Notes under the pieces: model-generated | Databases searched by the model: none | Seen by the model: only the letters and a program-made list of their open reading frames with translations | What the model was told of the DNA's origin: nothing | Shown here: in pieces, positions 1 through 7,624 of the stretch | Layout: each line of letters opens with the position of its first letter | Numbering within the stretch: position 1 is the first letter of the stretch | Assembly: GCA_015067075.1 (NCBI GenBank) | Contig: SVND01000017.1 | Span: 1-47,608, forward strand | Length of the DNA: 47,608 nucleotides | Direction of reading: 5' to 3' | Source: Oscillospiraceae bacterium | GTDB lineage: Bacteria > Bacillota > Clostridia > Oscillospirales > SIG530 | Position numbers and translations under genes: made by a program

Positions 1-313
1 TTGCTGTGATTTTCCTCTTGACCGTAGGGACAGGTTTCTTGCCTGTGCAAAACAAAAGGAAATAACGGCTCTGCGAGCCTACACCTCACCACCGCCTGCG
101 GCGGAGCCTCTCCTCAAGGAGAAGCCTGAAAAAGCCTTTTCTTCAGGTAGCATATAAAAGGCTCCCTCTGGGAGGAAGCTGGATTTTTGCCGAAGGCAAA
201 AAGACTGAGGAAGAGATAACAGCGTCACCTATGCTGATATGACACAAAACTATATAAAAAGAGCAGGGTTTCATCCCTGCTCTTTGTTGTTTGACGAACG
301 CAGTTCGTCCCTA
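1..313. repeat. Chain of short hairpins, dispersed-repeat-like intergenic DNA
   Basis: This gene-free stretch is made almost entirely of short inverted repeats. They are ACAGG/CCTGT-type near 31-47, GGCTC-TGC-GAGCC (67-79), CCGCC-TGC-GGCGG (92-104), TCTCC-TCAA-GGAGA (109-122), CCTGAA/TTCAGG (125-147), TTTTTGCC-GAA-GGCAAAAA (about 185-203) and GACGAAC-GCA-GTTCGTC (293-309). GTAGGGAC occurs near 26-33 and its inverse GTCCCTAC near 306-313. Motifs such as the GGCTCCCTCTGGGAGG block resemble high-copy intergenic repeats seen in gut Clostridia; that resemblance is from memory. No coding frame is convincing. Confidence 0.6.
258..285. terminator. 11-bp perfect hairpin, terminator-like
   Basis: AAAGAGCAGGG, loop TTTCAT, then CCCTGCTCTTT forms a perfect 11-bp stem. 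A/T-rich flanks on both sides would let it work as a bidirectional or back-up terminator behind the minus-strand SLH gene, or for a gene left of the window. Confidence 0.6.
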
Positions 314-327
314 CTTTAGTTGCAAAA

Positions 328-357
328 CAAAAGCTGTCACCGAAGTGACAGCTTTTG
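328..357 (-). terminator. Intrinsic terminator of the SLH/lipoprotein operon
   Basis: CAAAAGCTGTCAC, tetraloop CGAA, GTGACAGCTTTTG make a 13-bp perfect stem about 40 nt beyond the stop of the SLH gene. On the minus strand it is followed by TTTTGCAA. Confidence 0.85.
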
Positions 358-398
358 CAGGAGAAATGCGTACTATTTACGCAAAAAGCATTATTCTT

Positions 399-1664
399 TT
401 ATATCGCATTGAAAAGTCTATATACCGTAAGGATAGACTGTTCTCTTGTGTATGTGCGAAGGGGGCTGAAGTTGGGAGGTGTTGTCGTGCTTGTGCCGTT
501 CATTACACCTATCGTATTTACATAGTAAATAAATTCTTTAGCCCATGCATAGATATCGTCTGCGTCTGCAAATGCTACTTCGCTTGCTGTGATGTCAGCG
601 CCAAGTACCTTTGCCGCAAGTGCAAGCATCTTCGCAGCTTCCTGACGTGTAATGTTTGCTGTCGGATCGAATGCGCCGCTTGATCTGCCGTTTACGATGC
701 CAAGCTTTGCTGCTGCAATTACGTTTGCGCTATCTGTATCGGGGAAGGATACGTCTGCCTTTGCATCTGCATAGCCTGCGATAACGTCAGCGATAGCCTT
801 GCCGCTCTTCTTTTCGATCATCTTGATGATAAGATCGCAGAAATCGCTTCTTGTGATATCCGTTGTGTAGTTGCTGTTTACGTGTTCGGGAACGAGGTCT
901 GCTTCAAGAGCTTTGAGGATCTCTTCCTTTGCCCATGCAGAAGGCTCGCCGTTAAGTGTGGGAGCTACAGGTGCAGGTGTTGCAGGAGTATCTGTATTGT
1001 CGTCTGCATAAGGGACAATACTTTCATAATCCTCTATGGGAGTATCGCCTTCGACGAGTGCAAGACCGTCAAACCATGCTGTACCGTTAAACGTGCCAAA
1101 CATACCAAGGTTGAAAATGAAGATAGCGTCCGGGTCATCAGGTACAGTGAATGTTGAGAAAAGAAGCTGCCAATCCTTTGTACCTGTAAGCGGCACACTA
1201 CTTACTCCACCTTCAAATCCGGCAACCCATCTGTATTCGGGAACAACAGCCTTTGCTTCAACGCTGAGGAATGCGCCGGACGATGCGGAAATAACCTTGC
1301 TTGTTTTTACATATGCCTGGAAAGTATATGTCTTTCCAATTTCAAGATGGCCGATAGCAACAGGGAAGCTAACGCATGAGTTCTCAGACTCGCCGCGAAC
1401 AACCTTGATGGACTGCTTGCCGAACTTTACTGTTTCCGTATCAAATGTAACGCCTTCGTTGTCGTCACTGCTGCGCCAGATACCTGCCTCTTTACCGAGA
1501 AGTCCATTTTCAACATAATGAGGAATATACACTCCATAGCCCTTATTAACAAAGTTTTCTTCCGTAATCGGCAGAAGGTTTTGTACTTCGGCAGATGCGC
1601 TTGTCAAAGAGAACAGGCTCATCATAAGAAGTACGGCTAACATAATGGATAATGCTTTTTTCAT
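399..1664 (-). CDS. Secreted carbohydrate-binding protein with three SLH repeats
   Basis: This 421-residue exported protein has a signal peptide (MKKALSIM..., hydrophobic core to about residue 22, cleavage near ASA-E). A beta-rich region follows at about 25-215 and looks like a CBM4/9-type carbohydrate-binding jelly roll (QSIKVVRGESENSCVSF..., GKTYTFQAYVKTS, WFDGLALVEGD). After a Thr/Pro linker come three S-layer homology repeats at about 243-306, 307-364 and 365-421, with the usual FPDT/FADAD openings, ITRQEAAKMLA and YTREQSILTVYRL. SLH domains normally bind a pyruvylated secondary cell-wall polymer, so the protein probably sits on the wall. The SD AGGAGG fits the ATG at 1664. It lies 25 nt behind the lipoprotein gene and has an identical SD and leader, so the two are probably co-transcribed. 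I infer a sugar-binding partner of the lipoprotein. The CBM family is uncertain; the SLH assignment is firm. Confidence 0.85.
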   Translation of the reverse strand: MKKALSIMLAVLLMMSLFSLTSASAEVQNLLPITEENFVNKGYGVYIPHYVENGLLGKEAGIWRSSDDNEGVTFDTETVKFGKQSIKVVRGESENSCVSFPVAIGHLEIGKTYTFQAYVKTSKVISASSGAFLSVEAKAVVPEYRWVAGFEGGVSSVPLTGTKDWQLLFSTFTVPDDPDAIFIFNLGMFGTFNGTAWFDGLALVEGDTPIEDYESIVPYADDNTDTPATPAPVAPTLNGEPSAWAKEEILKALEADLVPEHVNSNYTTDITRSDFCDLIIKMIEKKSGKAIADVIAGYADAKADVSFPDTDSANVIAAAKLGIVNGRSSGAFDPTANITRQEAAKMLALAAKVLGADITASEVAFADADDIYAWAKEFIYYVNTIGVMNGTSTTTPPNFSPLRTYTREQSILTVYRLFNAI

Positions 1665-1689
1665 GGTTTTTGCCTCCTAAAAATTTTAT

Positions 1690-4203
1690 TTATGCAACTG
1701 TGATCATTACACAGCTGTATACATCGAAATTAGGAATGTTTATTGTTACTTCAGCTTCGTTTATTGTAAATTGAGTTGCATCAAGAACAATAATTTCCTC
1801 TTTATCACTTGTTGCGACAGATATCTTAAGCTCCATGCCCCAAAGCTGTGACGGCAAGCGAAGCGTTGCAGTCATATTCTCAGGTAAAGGTGTAAGTGTA
1901 TCTGTATCGCAATCGTACTGCATATTTACAATGTCAAGGAAATATGTGTTGTTGCTCGGCGCATAATGAAGAGTTGTTACAACGGAATCCTCAATTTTAA
2001 GCTCGGGAATTGCAAGAAGTGTCGTTGCTGTTCCGTCACCATGCCAATTTTGGATCATTTCAACTGTTTCAGGGATCTTTCCAAGCGCAATTTCAGGGGC
2101 GAAAGACTTTACATGTGTAAAATAATTCATTGCCGGATCTTTTTCGATATAGATGACCTTACCTGCGCCGCTGTAATTATTTGCAAGATCAACGAGAATA
2201 TTAGAGTCGTTCTTTTCAAAATCATGCGCTATGCTAGACAGCTTTCCTGCATACTCACCTGTTATAACGAGGGTTTTTCCGCTGTCAAGGTAAGGAATAA
2301 GCACCTGGTCAACAACTTCCGGAGCAATAGAACGTATGTTGGGAAGAATTACAACGCTGCAAAGACTTATCTTTTCAGCAAGTCTGTCTTCGAAAATGCT
2401 TCTGTAAGGAACGTTAAGCTCGTCGAGCAAATGACACCATCCCATGTAAGCTACTGTAGTTTCGTTTGCTGTGCTGTAGCCACCGGGAGCAAGCCATGTA
2501 AGCTCACTTTCTGCAGAGTATACTACACCGATATCGGCATATATCTGTCTGTCTGCAAAAGTATCTCTTAATTTGCCTATAAGACCAAAAACATTTGCAT
2601 TACCGTCCTGAGTTCCAATACCTGTTATGTTTGCATTGAGTGAGCCGTTATATGCCAAAGCTTCATAACCGAGAACCTTCGTAAAGGTATCTGTATAGCC
2701 GTAATCCGCCGGATAATTCCAGAATACTGCATTGTTTGCCCTGCACATTTCTGCAGAAAGAAGATAAGCATGACCGTTGTAGCTGTTTGGCGGATAGCCG
2801 CTTGTTGTAAATCCTGTACATGCATAATAATTGGCATTGTATTCCGTATGGACAAGGTCAAGGTTTTCATAGGAAAAGCCACCGTATGTTAAATAAGGGA
2901 AGTCGTTTGCGCAAGCCGCAACAGACTCACGGTCTCCGTTTATTTCTTCGGCTATATCCTTAATAAGATTGTAGTACTTGGTGCTGTATTCTTCATTTGC
3001 ACGAGATTTAAAAGCAAGATACGCTAACCAGATAGGCTCATCAAGCCACTCCTCTTCATCCCATGCAGTATGATTGAGCATAAATTCTATTTCTTCGATG
3101 GAAGCTTCTGGGTCAAATTCCAAAGCTTTTTCTTTGAGATAAGCCGTAATGGAAAAGTCAGGGTCACTTATGCCGAATTTTTCATTTTCATTGACATATA
3201 ACTTAAATTTGTATTCGCTCCACGTACCGAATGCACGTTCTACGGGATTGTTGCTTATATTGTCCCAACCGTTCCAGTTGTCGATCCAAAAATAGTCTAC
3301 GCCATCGGATATTTTTTCACGAATTGCCGTTTCGGCGTATTCAAGCCAATAAGGTGCACAGCTATCTTTACCGACACTTATAGCAGTTGCATTATACTTG
3401 CGTCCGAATTCATCAACATACTCCCAAGAGCCTTCTTTGCTTGTACCGACCATTTCAAGTCCGTCAAGCTTGATAAAGCGTCCGTTAATGTTTTTTGCCG
3501 CGCAAGCGTCAAGGAATAAAGAGCCTGCAGGTGAATTGTCACCTTCCTTATAGCCTATAGCAACAGTTCCGTCAGGATAAGTCGGCTTGCCCATGCCAAG
3601 AGCTTCCGTAGTGCTTGAAGGACTCCAAGGCTCATCGTTTACAAAAGTAAACAGACCTGCCCATGTGACATAGTTCGCTTCGGGATTCGCGCCGGGACCG
3701 GCATTGTCCCAAGACCAACAGTTTGCAAGAACCTTTGCATTGCCTGTTGTTTCATCCATCAAAAATGTTCCGTCTTCATTTTGGTGCAAAGCAATTATGT
3801 ATGCACCCGAGTCACCTTGGCATTCAAGCCAATCTCCGATTTTAAAGCCTTTTTCGTGAATTGCTTTTATGTTGTTTTGCCAAGACGGGCGACCGATTCT
3901 TCTGAAAAATTCAGAACCTGCACCTTCGTGCATTCCTTCTGTAGATACAGCGTCACCTACTATAGAATCGAAGCGAGCAAAATTATCCCACCATCCAAGC
4001 GTTTCCTTCACCTCAATAAGATCCGTCGGAAGCTTCAACGCATCAAAAAGAACAGGGGTCGGAGTTGCAGGAGCTTCCGTTGGTGTATTTTCCACCGCCA
4101 AAGTAGGCGTAGGCAAATCGACACTCGGATTTTGTTCATCTCCACAGGATGCAAGCGATATCAAAACGATCGCCGCAAAAATTACACATAAAAACTTTCT
4201 CAT
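1690..4203 (-). CDS. Lipoprotein with glycoside-hydrolase-like TIM-barrel and GATase-like domain
   Basis: From the ATG at 4203 (SD AGGAGG, 7 nt upstream) this is an 837-residue lipoprotein. The signal MRKFLCVIFAAIVLISLASC has lipobox LASC and is followed by a Thr/Pro spacer. A longer in-frame start at 4248 lacks an SD and would bury the signal peptide. The middle third has barrel-like segments rich in aromatic and acidic residues (DYFWIDNWNGWDNI, FWNYPADYGY, EALAYNGSLNANI). The last third, with CSVVILPNIRSIAPEVVDQV and GKTLVITGEYAGKL, resembles the glutamine-amidotransferase-like domain of GH42-type beta-galactosidases. I infer a surface glycosidase of clan GH-A or a related unclassified family. 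No catalytic pair can be named with confidence, and the substrate is unknown. The downstream CBM-SLH gene supports a polysaccharide-related role. Confidence 0.6.
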   Translation of the reverse strand: MRKFLCVIFAAIVLISLASCGDEQNPSVDLPTPTLAVENTPTEAPATPTPVLFDALKLPTDLIEVKETLGWWDNFARFDSIVGDAVSTEGMHEGAGSEFFRRIGRPSWQNNIKAIHEKGFKIGDWLECQGDSGAYIIALHQNEDGTFLMDETTGNAKVLANCWSWDNAGPGANPEANYVTWAGLFTFVNDEPWSPSSTTEALGMGKPTYPDGTVAIGYKEGDNSPAGSLFLDACAAKNINGRFIKLDGLEMVGTSKEGSWEYVDEFGRKYNATAISVGKDSCAPYWLEYAETAIREKISDGVDYFWIDNWNGWDNISNNPVERAFGTWSEYKFKLYVNENEKFGISDPDFSITAYLKEKALEFDPEASIEEIEFMLNHTAWDEEEWLDEPIWLAYLAFKSRANEEYSTKYYNLIKDIAEEINGDRESVAACANDFPYLTYGGFSYENLDLVHTEYNANYYACTGFTTSGYPPNSYNGHAYLLSAEMCRANNAVFWNYPADYGYTDTFTKVLGYEALAYNGSLNANITGIGTQDGNANVFGLIGKLRDTFADRQIYADIGVVYSAESELTWLAPGGYSTANETTVAYMGWCHLLDELNVPYRSIFEDRLAEKISLCSVVILPNIRSIAPEVVDQVLIPYLDSGKTLVITGEYAGKLSSIAHDFEKNDSNILVDLANNYSGAGKVIYIEKDPAMNYFTHVKSFAPEIALGKIPETVEMIQNWHGDGTATTLLAIPELKIEDSVVTTLHYAPSNNTYFLDIVNMQYDCDTDTLTPLPENMTATLRLPSQLWGMELKISVATSDKEEIIVLDATQFTINEAEVTINIPNFDVYSCVMITVA

Positions 4204-4234
4204 GTTTTTGCCTCCTAAATTTTTTGATGTTTTT

Positions 4235-4263
4235 ATTATACCATACATTATTCAAAATGTAAA
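4235..4263 (-). promoter_or_regulatory. Sigma-A-type promoter of the lipoprotein-SLH operon
   Basis: Read on the minus strand, TTTACA (4263-4258), 17 nt, TATAAT (4240-4235). The leader to the ATG at 4203 is about 25 nt. Confidence 0.75.
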
Positions 4264-4292
4264 AGCACAAAAGTATGGTAACAAGCACAAAA
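4263..4292. promoter_or_regulatory. Tandem direct repeat, candidate activator site
   Basis: The 10-mer AAGCACAAAA occurs at 4263-4272 and again at 4283-4292, exactly 20 bp apart (two helical turns), touching the -35 box of the lipoprotein promoter. CCATAC (4241-4246) and GTATGG (4273-4278) add an inverted pair across the -35 box. The geometry suits a dimeric activator, but no regulator gene is nearby. Confidence 0.5.
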
Positions 4293-4407
4293 CTAATATA
4301 AAATAATACTTTTTTTAAAAAAATTTTTCCTCACGTTTTTTCCGCCTATGAATATAATAATTATTGAAGCCGTCAAGGCTTTAATATAACAGAAAGGAAG
4401 ATTTTTC

Positions 4408-5268
4408 ATGGCGCAGATAATAACTAATCAAGCAAGCCTCGTCTATCAGTTTAACGGGCAAACAGCCTCCGCCTTATCGAACGTTGCAACGACAACGCTC
4501 GTTGAGCCGCTGTCCGTATCTAAAAACTCCCTTGAAACAACTTACGGCGCCAACGACGAGCTCACCTTTATCGTCAGCTTCACAAACAGCGGTGCTACGG
4601 CGCTCACCAACGTAAGCGTAGTTGACGATCTTGGCACTTACGCTCTCGGCACAAACAGTGTAACGCCTCTCACCTTCGTGCCAAACGCCGTGCTTTTCAT
4701 AAACGGTGTTTTTTCGGGCAATATCGTACCAACTCAAAATGCAAACAGCGTTACCTTTACCGTACCCTCCCTGCCTGCAGGTGCAAACGCACAAATAGTT
4801 TATAATACTCGTATCAACGACGGCGCACCTATTGATGTTGATTCAGCCGTGACAAACACAGTTTCCGTTACTGCTGACCAAATCAGTACGCCTGTAACGG
4901 ATTCCAACACCGTAACTGCCGCTGAATTTGCAAACGTAGAGATAACAAAGAGCATGTCGCCTTCCAACGTCGTTGACGGCGGTCCTATCACATACACCTT
5001 TACCCTTTATAACTATGGCAATGCACAAGCAACTGACATCGTACTGACTGACGCTTTCGACCCTGCACCTTCCAACATTACCGTTCAGATCGACGGCGTA
5101 ACAGTAGCTCCGACGGATTATTCCTATGTGGGCGGCACGCTGACGCTTCCCACAGGTACGGCTCTTGACATTTCTCTTCCTGCCGCAACGATTACGCAGG
5201 ATCCCACAACAGGCATTGTAACGGTAACTCCGTCAACCACGGTTATCACCGTTACAGGCACTATTTAA
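4408..5268 (+). CDS. DUF11-type repeat protein, no signal peptide
   Basis: This 286-residue protein is acidic and Thr/Val/Asn-rich, with two or more beta-sandwich repeats of the DUF11 kind. The patterns include LTFIVSFTNSGATALTNVSV with VVDDLGTYALG, and ITYTFTLYNYGNAQATDIVL with LTDAFDP. DUF11 domains are usually found in surface or spore-associated proteins. No signal peptide, lipobox, sortase motif or membrane segment is visible. The N-terminus MAQIITNQASLVYQFNGQ itself looks like the edge of a repeat, so the start appears genuine; SD GAAAGGAAG precedes the ATG. It could be released by mother-cell lysis as a spore-surface protein or be a cytoplasmic filament-like protein; neither is shown. 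It is monocistronic and diverges from the lipoprotein operon. Confidence 0.75.
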   Translation: MAQIITNQASLVYQFNGQTASALSNVATTTLVEPLSVSKNSLETTYGANDELTFIVSFTNSGATALTNVSVVDDLGTYALGTNSVTPLTFVPNAVLFINGVFSGNIVPTQNANSVTFTVPSLPAGANAQIVYNTRINDGAPIDVDSAVTNTVSVTADQISTPVTDSNTVTAAEFANVEITKSMSPSNVVDGGPITYTFTLYNYGNAQATDIVLTDAFDPAPSNITVQIDGVTVAPTDYSYVGGTLTLPTGTALDISLPAATITQDPTTGIVTVTPSTTVITVTGTI

Positions 5269-5281
5269 TACAGCATAAAAA

Positions 5282-5308
5282 ATAGGACTATGCTCGTCAT
5301 AGTCCTAT
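5282..5308. terminator. Shared bidirectional terminator
   Basis: ATAGGACTATG, loop CTCGT, CATAGTCCTAT forms an 11-bp stem overlapping the stop codon of the minus-strand HAD gene. On the minus strand it is followed by a run of T, an ideal terminator for the pnp-folate operon. On the plus strand it ends the DUF11 gene, with a weaker T-tract. Confidence 0.85.
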
Positions 5309-5949
5309 ACATATTTTAATATATCCGTAGTTTTCTCCGCAATGTACGACGCTCCTGCCTTCGTCAGCTCATCGTAAGAGCCGTAGCCGTAAAGCACTCC
5401 TATGCACGCAAGTCCGTTTTCCGCAGCTCCCATAACATCATGCTCCCTGTCACCCACCATAACGGTGTTTTCCACGGTAAAATCAGCCGTCTGCTGTGCT
5501 ACGAAAGCTACAACCTCGCTTTTTTTAACGCGAGTGCCGTCCAATTCACTACCGCCGACAAAATCAAAATAGCTCTCAAGCCCGAAATGCGTTATAATGC
5601 GGCGCGCAAATATCTGCGGCTTTGACGTTGCCACATAAAGCTTGTGACCGCTTTTTTTCAGCTCATCAAGCATCTGAAAAAGACCGTCATACACCTTGTT
5701 TTCAAAAATACCCTTTTCACGGTAATATTCACGGTAATACTCTACCGCTTCCTTGGCTTTTTCGTGAGAAAAGCCAAAATATTTTTCAAACGATTCCCAA
5801 AGGGGCGGTCCGATAAAGCTGTAAAGCTGTTTCCTATCGGAAACGCTTATACCGTAATATTTCAGCGCGTGTATGACTGAATTTGTAATTCCCTCACCCG
5901 GATCAAGCAGTGTGCCGTCAAGGTCAAAAAATATATTTTTATATTTCAA
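5305..5949 (-). CDS. HAD-superfamily phosphatase, phosphoglycolate phosphatase-like
   Basis: This 214-residue HAD hydrolase of the Gph/PGP subfamily has the nucleophile motif FFDLDGTLLD near residue 8, motif II in LYVATSKP (Thr/Ser), a motif III Lys in the middle region, and motif IV VMVGDREHDVMGA. The helical cap lies between residues 20 and 85. The start is an unusual TTG at 5949 overlapping the folK stop (TTGA); the SD AAGGAG at 5965-5960 inside folK supports it, and there is no ATG before the DxD motif. Translation is therefore coupled to folK and the gene is last in pnp-folE-folP-folB-folK-HAD. Family members act on phosphoglycolate, pyrophosphate or nucleotides. From position I infer that it could take part in dephosphorylating dihydroneopterin triphosphate, a step with no other candidate here. 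General housekeeping phosphatase activity is equally possible. Confidence 0.85.
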   Translation of the reverse strand: MKYKNIFFDLDGTLLDPGEGITNSVIHALKYYGISVSDRKQLYSFIGPPLWESFEKYFGFSHEKAKEAVEYYREYYREKGIFENKVYDGLFQMLDELKKSGHKLYVATSKPQIFARRIITHFGLESYFDFVGGSELDGTRVKKSEVVAFVAQQTADFTVENTVMVGDREHDVMGAAENGLACIGVLYGYGSYDELTKAGASYIAEKTTDILKYV

Positions 5950-6428
5950 TTCAGCACTTCTCCTTCAAGCTTTTCTATCCTCTGTCCGCTGACCTTTTCA
6001 AGCAGCGGCTCTATAGCTTTTTTCATCGCATCCTCCGCCACATCGTACAGCGGATACAGCACGAATGCACGCTCCGTTATTCTCGGATGGGGAATCGTCA
6101 GCGCTTCAGAGCCGATTTTCCATGTGTCGTAGGTTAAAATGTCGATGTCGATGGTGCGCGGACCGTTTTCAATAAGCTTAATTCGGAAAAGCTCCGTTTC
6201 AATGCTTTTGCAAAGCTTCAAAAGCTTAAACGGCATCAGCGTCGTCTCCGCTTTTACGGCTATATTGTAAAAATCATCTTGATTTTCATATCCTATCGGC
6301 GCTGTAATATAGACAGGCGATATCTTCTGAATATCTATCCCGCCTTCCTTCATCAGCGACAATGCTTTTTTTAAATTTTCCACACAGTTGCCCATATTCG
6401 AGCCCATTGAAAAGTATACTCGCGCCAT
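5946..6428 (-). CDS. folK: 2-amino-4-hydroxy-6-hydroxymethyldihydropteridine pyrophosphokinase
   Basis: FolK (HPPK) transfers pyrophosphate from ATP to 6-hydroxymethyl-dihydropterin, giving the substrate of FolP. The 160 residues match the family length. Visible features are the N-terminal SMGSNMGNCVENL, YITAPIGYENQDDFYNIAV (pterin pocket), the metal/ATP signature GPRTIDIDIL with its DxD, and IPHPRITERAFVLYPL. The Arg-rich loop before GPRT reads ELFRIKLIENGPRT, where homologues commonly have GRxRxxRWGPRT. Two of the usual basic or aromatic positions are thus changed (R to K, RW to EN), which may alter ATP handling. It sits 9 nt after folB, and its stop overlaps the start of the HAD gene. The assignment is firm. 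Confidence 0.95.
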   Translation of the reverse strand: MARVYFSMGSNMGNCVENLKKALSLMKEGGIDIQKISPVYITAPIGYENQDDFYNIAVKAETTLMPFKLLKLCKSIETELFRIKLIENGPRTIDIDILTYDTWKIGSEALTIPHPRITERAFVLYPLYDVAEDAMKKAIEPLLEKVSGQRIEKLEGEVLN

Positions 6429-6437
6429 AATTTTGCC

Positions 6438-6797
6438 CTATCTTTTAAGCTCTGTCGAAAACGACATATATTCAAACTCACCCTCCATGGGCGGTTTAAG
6501 CTTTTTTATCTCAACTTGTACAGATGTCAAAAGTGCAAATTCCCGCAAAAGTGCGTGTGCAACTTTGTACGCCAGCGTCTCTATAAGATTGCACGGCGTA
6601 TCCGTCATTATCCTTTTCACCGTTTCGTACGCGTCGGCATAGCTAACCGTTTTTTCAACGTCATCATCCATTGCCGCCTGCTTTGCATCAAGGTACAACC
6701 GCACGTCGACCATAAAATCCTGCGCCTGCTTTTTTTCATGGTCAAGCACACCGTGGCACGCTGTAAATTTCATATTGTGCATATGAATTATATCCAT
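6438..6797 (-). CDS. folB: Dihydroneopterin aldolase
   Basis: FolB converts 7,8-dihydroneopterin to 6-hydroxymethyl-dihydropterin and glycolaldehyde. From the ATG at 6797 the product is 119 residues, the normal length, beginning MDIIHMHNMKFTACHGVLDHE. The longer frame from 6827 overlaps folP by 26 nt and adds residues not typical of the family. Active-site features are HGVL followed by the conserved Glu, the Tyr of VSYADAYETV, LIETLAYKVAHALL, and the catalytic Lys in VQVEIKKLKPP. It starts 4 nt beyond the folP stop and is followed closely by folK, keeping pathway order. Confidence 0.93.
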   Translation of the reverse strand: MDIIHMHNMKFTACHGVLDHEKKQAQDFMVDVRLYLDAKQAAMDDDVEKTVSYADAYETVKRIMTDTPCNLIETLAYKVAHALLREFALLTSVQVEIKKLKPPMEGEFEYMSFSTELKR

Positions 6798-6801
6798 AAA
6801 A

Positions 6802-7599
6802 CTACCCGTTTCTTCCATAAACAGCATGGAGCATCTTCAGAAGCTTTGCATTTTCCTTTACGTCATGTACACGAAAAAGCCGCGCACCGTCCATGTACGT
6901 CGACGCTGTCAGCGCAAGAGTACCTTCAAGGCGCTCCGTTGTCGGCACATCAAGCGTTATACCGACGACCGACTTGCGCGACACAGCCGTCAGCACGGGA
7001 AAACCATACTGTGTCAGCATATCCGTACAGCCAACAAGCTCAAGGTTCTGCTCATAGGTTTTATTAAATCCAATGCCGAGATCAAGCACTATCGAGGACT
7101 GCTTCACACCGTGCTCCAGCAGTATCTCCACCCTGCGCATCAGCGCCTCGGACACGGCTTGCCACAGTTTTTGACCGTGATACTCCTTATCAAGCGCCGC
7201 GTCATTGTGAGTAAGCACATAGCCTGCGCCATACTGCGCCACAACGTCAGCCATACGCTCGTCCGCCAGCATGGAAACGTCGTTTATTACATCTGCGCCA
7301 AGCTGTAAGCATTTTTCAGCGACCCGGCTCAGCGTCGTGTCAACGGAAATTACAGCACCAAGCTGTTTTACGCCCTCTATCACAGGTGCAAGCCTTTCAA
7401 GCTGGCTTTGCGCCGATGCAGGCGTATAACCGGGACGAGTGCTTTCCGCGCCGATATCAATTATATCTGCGCCGTCTTTTATCATTTTTTCAGCGTACTG
7501 CACCGCTTTTTGCGGTAACAGGTAAAGCCCGCCGTCATAGAAGGAATCCTCGGTAACATTGAGAATACCCATAACGACAGGCTTTGCTTCATCAAGCAT
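6802..7599 (-). CDS. folP: Dihydropteroate synthase
   Basis: FolP condenses hydroxymethyl-dihydropterin pyrophosphate with p-aminobenzoate; it is the sulfonamide target. Motifs in order are VMGILNVTEDSFYDGG, GADIIDIGAESTRPGYTP, DVINDVSML, the loop LTHND, LDLGIGFNKT and AVSRKS. I chose the ATG at 7599 (265 residues) because GCAGGA lies 5 nt upstream. The ATG at 7620 (272 residues) has no SD and sits 4 nt from the folE stop; it remains possible. No residue change that would signal sulfonamide resistance can be judged by eye. Confidence 0.95.
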   Translation of the reverse strand: MLDEAKPVVMGILNVTEDSFYDGGLYLLPQKAVQYAEKMIKDGADIIDIGAESTRPGYTPASAQSQLERLAPVIEGVKQLGAVISVDTTLSRVAEKCLQLGADVINDVSMLADERMADVVAQYGAGYVLTHNDAALDKEYHGQKLWQAVSEALMRRVEILLEHGVKQSSIVLDLGIGFNKTYEQNLELVGCTDMLTQYGFPVLTAVSRKSVVGITLDVPTTERLEGTLALTASTYMDGARLFRVHDVKENAKLLKMLHAVYGRNG

Positions 7600-7624
7600 T
7601 TTATTCCTGCAATAAATCATAATC

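Noticed and set aside
1036-1518. Open frame opposite the SLH gene
   Set aside because: It is the antisense shadow of a gene with signal peptide and SLH domains, has no SD, and its protein has no recognisable pattern.
4341-4400. Sporulation sigma-factor promoter (sigma-K or sigma-G) for the DUF11 gene
   Set aside because: AC-N16-AATATAATA is only a partial match, and a TATAAT without a fitting -35 is equally plausible; AT-rich DNA gives such matches by chance.
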